Of a DNA stretch of 64,000 nt, positions 58,860-64,000 are shown in pieces. The stretch lies in NCBI RefSeq assembly GCF_003719295.1, contig NZ_RFLW01000001.1:1072955-1136954 (forward strand), written 5' to 3'. Each line of letters opens with the position of its first letter. Position 1 is the first letter of the stretch. Both the position numbers and the translations under genes were made by a program. Source of the stretch: Haliea alexandrii. GTDB lineage: Bacteria; Pseudomonadota; Gammaproteobacteria; Pseudomonadales; Halieaceae. The notes under the pieces were generated by a model. That model was given only the letters and a program-made list of their open reading frames with translations, was not told the DNA's origin and did not search any database.

Positions 58860-59926
58860 TTGGCGGCAGGTATCTGCCGAGCGTGCTGCTCCCAGTCGGC
58901 CAGCAGTGTATCGATGACCTTCCTGCCCACCTGGTAGGCGTTTTCCAGCGCCGCATCCAGCCCCGCGTAGCTGTCATGCTGTTCTTCCAGCAGGTACGCC
59001 GCAGCGGTTTTGCCCGGCGGAGGCAGGGTGAAGTTGGAGGCGGTGCGCAGTACCATCACCCGGTCTTTATCCACCTTGCCGGCCGCGTCGAGGTAAGTGA
59101 GTGATTGAAAGGTACCGGTGTCTTCCATCGCGGAGCTGACGAATTCGCCCTGGCCGTCAGTCCAGTATTTGACCCACTCGTTGGCCCAGTCATTGAGCAG
59201 TTCACCATGCCAGAAGGTCATGGCGGCCAGCTGGTCTCCCTTGATCACCCGTGGCGGCTGTTGCCCGACCGGGTAATCGACATAGGGCTTGCGCGCCGCC
59301 TCCAGCGTGGGGTGGTCGGGGAGGGGCATGTCTCTGGTCAGGCCGTAGGCCCAGTTGACCAGCCCGGTGTTGAGCCGGAAGACTTCGCCCAGGTTGTAAC
59401 TCTTGCGTGAGGCGTCTTCTGGCCCCTGGCTGAACAACGGGAAATAGCCGTGATTCCAGCCCTCGGGGATTTCGCGGCTGTCGATTTCGTGCGCCAGATC
59501 GCCGTCCACCAGCCATTCGGCCCAGGCCACCGAACCCAGCGAGGCGTCCGCTGGGTCGAAGCCGGAAATGCCGGCAACCAGCCAGTAGGCCTTGCTCAGG
59601 TCAAAGCGCGGGTCCAGGCCCAGTGCCATGACGCTGGCGGCGGCGTTGGCGGTGCCCATGCCAGTGACGATACCGAGCACGCCGGATTCAAGATTCATGT
59701 GTATGTCGTGGTGCATGTGCGGTGCGGGGAAGCGCGTGTCCAGCGGCACACGTTCGTACCAGCGCTGGAATTCTCCCGCCTTGTCGCCGGTGTCGGCGCC
59801 GGTTTCAAACATGGTGACCACCACGACCTTGACCGGAATAGGCGCGATGCTGTCTGCGTCAGCGGCGCCGGCACCAACACTGGCAAAAAGTGCGGCAAGT
59901 AGTGTAAGCAAAGCGGCTTTCATCAT
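58856..59926 (-). CDS. Purine nucleoside permease (NUP family)
   Basis: The 356-residue protein has a signal peptide (MMKAALLTLLAALFASVGAG) and the NUP domain: VKVVVVTMFETGADTGDKAG, LGIVTGMGTANAAASVMALG, AYWLVAGISGFDPADASLGS and DTGTFQSLTYLD. Fungal NUP proteins transport purine nucleosides; bacterial ones are exported and may bind or cleave nucleosides. It lies downstream of the TonB receptor on the same strand, 75 bases from it. Confidence 0.82.
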   Translation of the reverse strand: MMKAALLTLLAALFASVGAGAADADSIAPIPVKVVVVTMFETGADTGDKAGEFQRWYERVPLDTRFPAPHMHHDIHMNLESGVLGIVTGMGTANAAASVMALGLDPRFDLSKAYWLVAGISGFDPADASLGSVAWAEWLVDGDLAHEIDSREIPEGWNHGYFPLFSQGPEDASRKSYNLGEVFRLNTGLVNWAYGLTRDMPLPDHPTLEAARKPYVDYPVGQQPPRVIKGDQLAAMTFWHGELLNDWANEWVKYWTDGQGEFVSSAMEDTGTFQSLTYLDAAGKVDKDRVMVLRTASNFTLPPPGKTAAAYLLEEQHDSYAGLDAALENAYQVGRKVIDTLLADWEQHARQIPAAN

Positions 59927-60001
59927 GGCCTGCTGTCCTCTGGGTTTGGCTTGTAGGCGGGTCGACGTTTCTGCGCCGGCCCGCCGATTGCGGTCAGGCC
60001 T

Positions 60002-62161
60002 TTAAAAAGCGCTGGAGAGCGACAGACCCCACACGCGCGGCTCGTTGGTGAAGCCCGTCAGGTTGTTGAAGTCGATGGCACCCTGCACGTTTTCTTCATC
60101 CGTGATGTTGCGGCCAAACAGCGCCACCTCATAGCTGCCATCGCGCAGCCGCCAACCGAGGCGCACGCCGCCCTCGAACTGGCCGTCGGTCGCAAACTCC
60201 ACCGCGTCATAGAGGAACAGCTGCGTGTCGCCCTGGTAGGACCAGTCAGTAAAAGCGAACACTTCAGACTCGCGGCCTACCGGCATGCTCCAGGCAGCGC
60301 TGAAGTTGAAGGTGGTTTCGGGTGCCTGTGGGAACGGGTTGCCATCGACAAGCACCAGTCCGTCGGCGTCGATCGGGTTGCGGATGGTGCAGGCGCCGCT
60401 GCCACAGGGGCCAACCCGCAGCGTGTCATCGTTTATTTCGGTGTCGACATAGCCGGCGCCGAAGGTCAATGACAAGTTGTCGGTCACCGCCCATTCCAGG
60501 TCGAGCTCACCGCCCATGCCTGTGCCCTGCTCCGCGTTTACCAGCTGAATGGTGTTGTTGGTGCCACCCACGGCGGTGAACTGAATGTCGTCGACCTCGT
60601 AGTAGAACAGCGCCGCATTCAGGCGCATACGCCCCTCGAGATACTCTGCCTTGTAGCCCAGTTCATAGGAGATGACCGTTTCTGAATCGGCAATCGAGGG
60701 CGCAGCACCGAATGCCACATCGCGGCCCTGAATGGTGGGCGCGCGAAACCCGGTCCCCACCTTGGCCCAGTACAGCGAGGCGTCATCCGCTGCGAACGAC
60801 AGCGCCAGGTCGCCGGTGACCTGATCGTCCGACACGCTTTCCTCGAAGCCCGGTGCAAAAAAGTCCTTTTCATCGTCAGTCCAGCGCAGGCCCGCGGTGA
60901 GGGTCCAGGCATCGCTGAGGGCATAATCGGCCTGGCCGAAAACGGCGATGGAGGTGTTTTCGTGGGTTACCGTGGTTGCCGGCACGAAGAACGGGCTGGT
61001 TTCCACATCCAGGTCTGAGTCGAAGTAAAACAGGCCGGTCTGCCAGTTAAGCCGCTCACCGCTGTTGCTGGCGAGGCGCAGTTCCTGGGTGAACTGCTGC
61101 ACATCTGCTGCATCCTGTGTTTGCGAAGGGAAGGGGATGAAGCCGGGGCCCATGAAGGGCAGGAACGAGGCACCGAAACCACCATCGATATCCCCCAGGC
61201 TGCGCCCCTTGGCATCTTCACCCGCGGTGATGGAGGTCAGTGTTACGGCGTCAAAGGCGTATTCCAGTTTCAGGTTGAGGCCGGTATTCCGATACTCCTG
61301 CGGGTTGTTGTCACCCTCGTCAAAGAACACGGTGTCGCGAATGTAGTTTTCGTTCAGGCTGTTGCTGCCGGTATCGAAAATATTGGCGCGGAATACGGCG
61401 GCGGTGCCGTCCAGGTCGCGGTGGTGGGCGCCGAGCAGGGCGCTCAGCCGGTCGTTGGGTTCAAACAGCAGGAAACCCTTTACGGCTTTCTCGGTGAAGC
61501 CGCCCAGTGCGTCGTTTTCTCCGGTAAACCCGTTGTCGATCCAGTCGCCGCGGCTCTGGTACAACACGGCTATGCGGCCGGCAACGGTGTCGGTCAGGCC
61601 ACCGCCCACGGCGCCTTCGAAGTTCAGGGTGTCCAGCTCGCCGATATCGACCTTGGCGCGGCCCTCAAGCTCACGGGTTGGTTTGCGGGAGTCGAACTTG
61701 ACGATGCCCGCCGTCGTGTTTCTGCCGAACAGGGACCCCTGTGGTCCGCGCAGCACTTCCACCTGCTCCACGTCGAACAGCGGAAAGCTCTTCAGCACCA
61801 CGTTTTCCTTGACCACATCGTCCATAATGATGGAGACCGGCTGCGATGCCGCCAGGTCGAAATCGATATTGCCCAGTCCGCGCATGTAGAAACGGGGCGC
61901 CGCACGGCCATTGGAAGACTCGACATACAGCCCGGGAACACGGGCCGACAGCCCGCGAATGTCGGCGCCGCCTTCAAAGATGGCGCTGAAACGCTCGCCA
62001 GACAGGGTGGCGACGGAAAGCGGCACGTCGAGCAGGCTTTGCTCGCGCTTCTGTGCCGTGACGATGATTTCTTCCAGCTGCGCCATGGCCGGGGCGGTTG
62101 CGGTAGTGGCTGCGGCGATGGCGGCAGTGAGGGCCAACCGGGGTACGGTTATGCGCTTCAT
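60002..62161 (-). CDS. TonB-dependent outer-membrane receptor
   Basis: The 719-residue protein has a signal peptide (LALTAAIAAATTATAPAMAQ), a TonB box region with LEEIIVTAQKREQSLLDVPL, a plug domain (about 50-165) with VEVLRGPQGSLFGRNTTAGI, and a beta barrel ending in EPRVWGLSLSSAF with the final Phe. It imports a specific ligand energised by TonB. It is rather short compared with many receptors of this type. The NUP gene is in the same direction downstream and the deaminase-like gene is divergent upstream. Confidence 0.93.
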   Translation of the reverse strand: MKRITVPRLALTAAIAAATTATAPAMAQLEEIIVTAQKREQSLLDVPLSVATLSGERFSAIFEGGADIRGLSARVPGLYVESSNGRAAPRFYMRGLGNIDFDLAASQPVSIIMDDVVKENVVLKSFPLFDVEQVEVLRGPQGSLFGRNTTAGIVKFDSRKPTRELEGRAKVDIGELDTLNFEGAVGGGLTDTVAGRIAVLYQSRGDWIDNGFTGENDALGGFTEKAVKGFLLFEPNDRLSALLGAHHRDLDGTAAVFRANIFDTGSNSLNENYIRDTVFFDEGDNNPQEYRNTGLNLKLEYAFDAVTLTSITAGEDAKGRSLGDIDGGFGASFLPFMGPGFIPFPSQTQDAADVQQFTQELRLASNSGERLNWQTGLFYFDSDLDVETSPFFVPATTVTHENTSIAVFGQADYALSDAWTLTAGLRWTDDEKDFFAPGFEESVSDDQVTGDLALSFAADDASLYWAKVGTGFRAPTIQGRDVAFGAAPSIADSETVISYELGYKAEYLEGRMRLNAALFYYEVDDIQFTAVGGTNNTIQLVNAEQGTGMGGELDLEWAVTDNLSLTFGAGYVDTEINDDTLRVGPCGSGACTIRNPIDADGLVLVDGNPFPQAPETTFNFSAAWSMPVGRESEVFAFTDWSYQGDTQLFLYDAVEFATDGQFEGGVRLGWRLRDGSYEVALFGRNITDEENVQGAIDFNNLTGFTNEPRVWGLSLSSAF

Positions 62162-62247
62162 GAGTAAGTCTCCTGAATGATCGGGATGGATGCTGAGAGT
62201 TGCAGTCTTGCAGAGCGCAAAATGGGGTCTGGTGCCCGCGGATGGCC

Positions 62248-62276
62248 TTGACGGCTCATAGCGTGAAATTTACGCT
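62248..62276 (+). promoter_or_regulatory. Candidate promoter and operator upstream of the deaminase gene
   Basis: TTGACG (62248-62253) and TACGCT (62271-62276) are 17 bases apart and may be the -35 and -10 of the plus-strand gene. Between and over them lies the 17-base inverted repeat AGCGTGAAATTTACGCT (62260-62276), with seven of eight symmetric pairs. A repressor bound here would block this promoter and might also affect the divergent receptor gene. No regulator gene is next to it. Confidence 0.5.
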
Positions 62277-62419
62277 GTTGAGCCAAGGTGCGCAGCCCCG
62301 CATGGGAAAAATACCACTATTTGACCATGTTGAAATCAATGCCAAGCTGGGCATTAGCGCTGGAAACCCGGAATCTGTCCGTTGCCCCATACCCCCATAC
62401 CCCGGGGAGGAGGAGAAGT

Positions 62420-63838
62420 GTGTTGAAGGCTTTTTTACCGTGTTTCCTGACTGCTGTGCTGGCCAGCCCCTTGGCCGTGTGGGCAACGTCCGCCCAGCAA
62501 GCCGACCTCATTGTCTATGGCGACTACGTGCTCACCATGGACGAGGCGCAGCCGCAACTGCAGGACGGCGCCGTGGTGGTGCAAGGCGATAGGATTGTCG
62601 ATGTGGGCCCTCGTGCGCGCATCGACGCCGGTTGGCGCGCAGTGTCGACGATTTCGGGAGCGGGGCGTGTGTTGATGCCGGGGTTGATAAACGGCCACAC
62701 GCATTCGGCCATGACCCTGTTTCGTGGCATGGTTGACGACCTCGATCTCATGACCTGGCTCAACCAGTACGTTTTCCCTATGGAAGGCCGTTTCGTGACA
62801 CCGGAGTTCGTGCGCGTGGGCGCACAGCTGGCCTGCTGGGAAATGATCCGCGGCGGCACCACGACATTTGTCGACATGTATTTTTATCCCGACGAGATCG
62901 CCGCGGTCGTCGAGCGCTGTGGCCTGCGCGCCGTGGTCGGTGCACCGCATATTGACTACCCCAGCCCGGGGTTCAGTGGCTGGGACGATTCCTTTGCTGC
63001 CGCTGACGATTTCGTGCAGCGCTGGCAGGGGAAACACCCGCGGATCACGCCTGCATTTGCGCCGCATGCTCCCTACACGGTCTCCCCGGAACACCTGCAG
63101 GCAACGGTGGAAAAAGCTGCGGCGCGCGGGGCGCCCATCAGCATGCACCTGGCGGAGGCCCCAGCCGAGCGTGACTACGTGCTGGAACAGTTCGACACCA
63201 CCCCGGTGCAGCATGTCGCCGGGCTCGGCATGTTCAGCTCGCCACTGATTGCGGCGCACATGGTGCAACTGGATCCCGCCGATATCGCACGCACCGCGTC
63301 TGCCGGCGTGGGGGCTATTCACAACCCCACCTCCAACATGAAGCTGGGAGCGGGTGTTGCGCCGGTCAGTGCCATGCTCGCTGCCGGGGTCAACGTTGGC
63401 CTGGGAACTGATGGCGCCGCCTCCAACAATGATCTGGATCTGTGGGAGGAGGTGCGTATGGCGGCTCTGCTGCATAAAGTCATCAGCGGCGATCCCACGG
63501 CACTACCGGCGAGCCAGGCGCTGGCCATGGCCACTCGGCTGGGCGCTGCCGCGATCCACAAAAGCGGCGACATCGGCCAATTGAAGGCGGGGATGCAGGC
63601 CGACATGATTCAGTTGGACGTCAGCCAGACCCACCAGATGCCGCTCTATGATGTGCAATCGCATCTCGTTTATGTATTGGGCAGCGACGATGTGCAAACC
63701 ACGATAGTCGCCGGCGAGGTACTGATGCAGGACCGTAAAGTACTCACCATCGACGAGCAGGGTCTGCGCGCCAACGTCACCCGGATCAGCGGTCGTATCC
63801 GCGAGGCGTTGCAAGCCGGGCAGGAGGACACATTGTGA
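62420..63838 (+). CDS. Exported MTA/SAH-deaminase-like amidohydrolase
   Basis: The 472-residue protein starts with GTG 62420 after a GGAGGAG ribosome binding site and has a signal peptide (LKAFLPCFLTAVLASPLAVW). The TRZ/ATZ-type domain follows: VLMPGLINGHTHSAMTLFRG with His93 and His95, APHAPYTVSPEHL, SMHLAEAPAERDYVL and GLGTDGAASNNDLDLW with the catalytic Asp. This fits the MtaD/S-adenosylhomocysteine deaminase group, whose known members are usually cytosolic. The gene is divergent from the TonB receptor and overlaps the cupin gene by four bases. Confidence 0.87.
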   Translation: MLKAFLPCFLTAVLASPLAVWATSAQQADLIVYGDYVLTMDEAQPQLQDGAVVVQGDRIVDVGPRARIDAGWRAVSTISGAGRVLMPGLINGHTHSAMTLFRGMVDDLDLMTWLNQYVFPMEGRFVTPEFVRVGAQLACWEMIRGGTTTFVDMYFYPDEIAAVVERCGLRAVVGAPHIDYPSPGFSGWDDSFAAADDFVQRWQGKHPRITPAFAPHAPYTVSPEHLQATVEKAAARGAPISMHLAEAPAERDYVLEQFDTTPVQHVAGLGMFSSPLIAAHMVQLDPADIARTASAGVGAIHNPTSNMKLGAGVAPVSAMLAAGVNVGLGTDGAASNNDLDLWEEVRMAALLHKVISGDPTALPASQALAMATRLGAAAIHKSGDIGQLKAGMQADMIQLDVSQTHQMPLYDVQSHLVYVLGSDDVQTTIVAGEVLMQDRKVLTIDEQGLRANVTRISGRIREALQAGQEDTL

Positions 63839-64000
63839 AATGGACTCGGGTGTTAATGGCCTGTGTGGCCGCGGTGGCCACCGGCGGGGCGTGTGCAGAC
63901 GATGCCGCCGAGGGTAGTGGCAAGGCGGCAATCATCGCTGCTCTGGGACTGCAGCCACATGTTGAGGGTGGCTATTTTGCCCGCACTTTCCAGCCCGATC
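63835..64000 (+). CDS. Exported DUF985/cupin_5 protein (partial)
   Basis: Only the first 55 codons are in the window. A signal peptide (VKWTRVLMACVAAVATGGAC) leads into IIAALGLQPHVEGGYFARTF, the start of the cupin_5 (DUF985) domain with the conserved LxPHPEGGYFRET-like motif. The GTG at 63835 overlaps the stop of the deaminase-like gene by four bases, so they are coupled. The family is of unknown function; its members bind small molecules in a cupin barrel. Confidence 0.8.
   Translation, partial: MKWTRVLMACVAAVATGGACADDAAEGSGKAAIIAALGLQPHVEGGYFARTFQPD

Noticed and set aside
1-64000. CRISPR arrays, rRNA, tRNA genes and insertion-sequence transposases
   Set aside because: I looked for regularly spaced repeats, cloverleaf-type sequences and transposase motifs and saw none that I could support by eye. 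A covariance-model scan would be the decisive test.

Overview
The window looks like a chromosome of a GC-rich, aerobic, probably marine gammaproteobacterium. The conserved housekeeping blocks (miaB-phoH-ybeY-corC-lnt, leuS-lptE-holA, cmoAB, lon), the ImuA/ImuB mutagenesis pair, an AlkB alkane hydroxylase, a TonB-dependent receptor and many small gammaproteobacterial families fit a Halieaceae/Cellvibrionales-type organism. That placement is inferred from gene content; no rRNA or tRNA gene was seen.

Left edge (1 to about 5.8 kb): a decayed chromosomal integron. It starts with an internally deleted integrase (intI, minus strand) that still has a perfect LexA box, followed by an attI-like region and a run of gene cassettes, some with recognisable attC sites. 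The cassettes hold small membrane proteins, a GNAT acetyltransferase, an antitoxin with a broken toxin, and fragments of isochorismatase, GNAT, glyoxalase and SMR-efflux genes. Part of this stretch is visibly AT-richer than the rest of the window.

5.8-22.6 kb: mostly plus-strand accessory and maintenance genes: VOC and GFA proteins, an AHL-lactonase-like hydrolase, a GDT1 half-transporter, OmpA, phhB, a ZIP transporter, an MliC-like lipoprotein coupled to an unusual retropepsin-PDZ-amidohydrolase lipoprotein, a nucleoside deaminase, a GST, an Old Yellow Enzyme, ChrA, and an encapsulin-type ferritin (EncFtn) without an encapsulin, coupled to a lipocalin.

22.6-38.4 kb: imuB and imuA are split apart, each with its own LexA box, with a DUF885 hydrolase, DUF2788 and OsmC genes between or beside them. 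Then come an AraC regulator divergent from alkB with a direct-repeat operator between them, a K+/H+-type antiporter, a large acetyl-CoA hydrolase/transferase, and holA-lptE-leuS.

38.4-57 kb: an NsrR-type regulator with an apparent ATT start lies divergent from a cytochrome bd module (cydAB, a DUF2474 mini-subunit, a DUF3365 haem protein). Two tandem amidohydrolases follow, and then lnt-corC-ybeY-phoH-miaB. The roughly 7 kb respiratory/amidohydrolase block separates leuS from lnt. Further on are DUF1820, an aminotransferase, lon with a sigma32-like promoter, a long palindrome, and cmoBA.

57-64 kb: a class IV aminotransferase with a sulfotransferase-like partner, then a cluster whose products all appear exported: purine nucleoside permease (NUP), TonB-dependent receptor, MTA/SAH-deaminase-like amidohydrolase, and a DUF985 cupin cut by the window end. 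I read this last group as a possible envelope pathway for nucleoside-type compounds.
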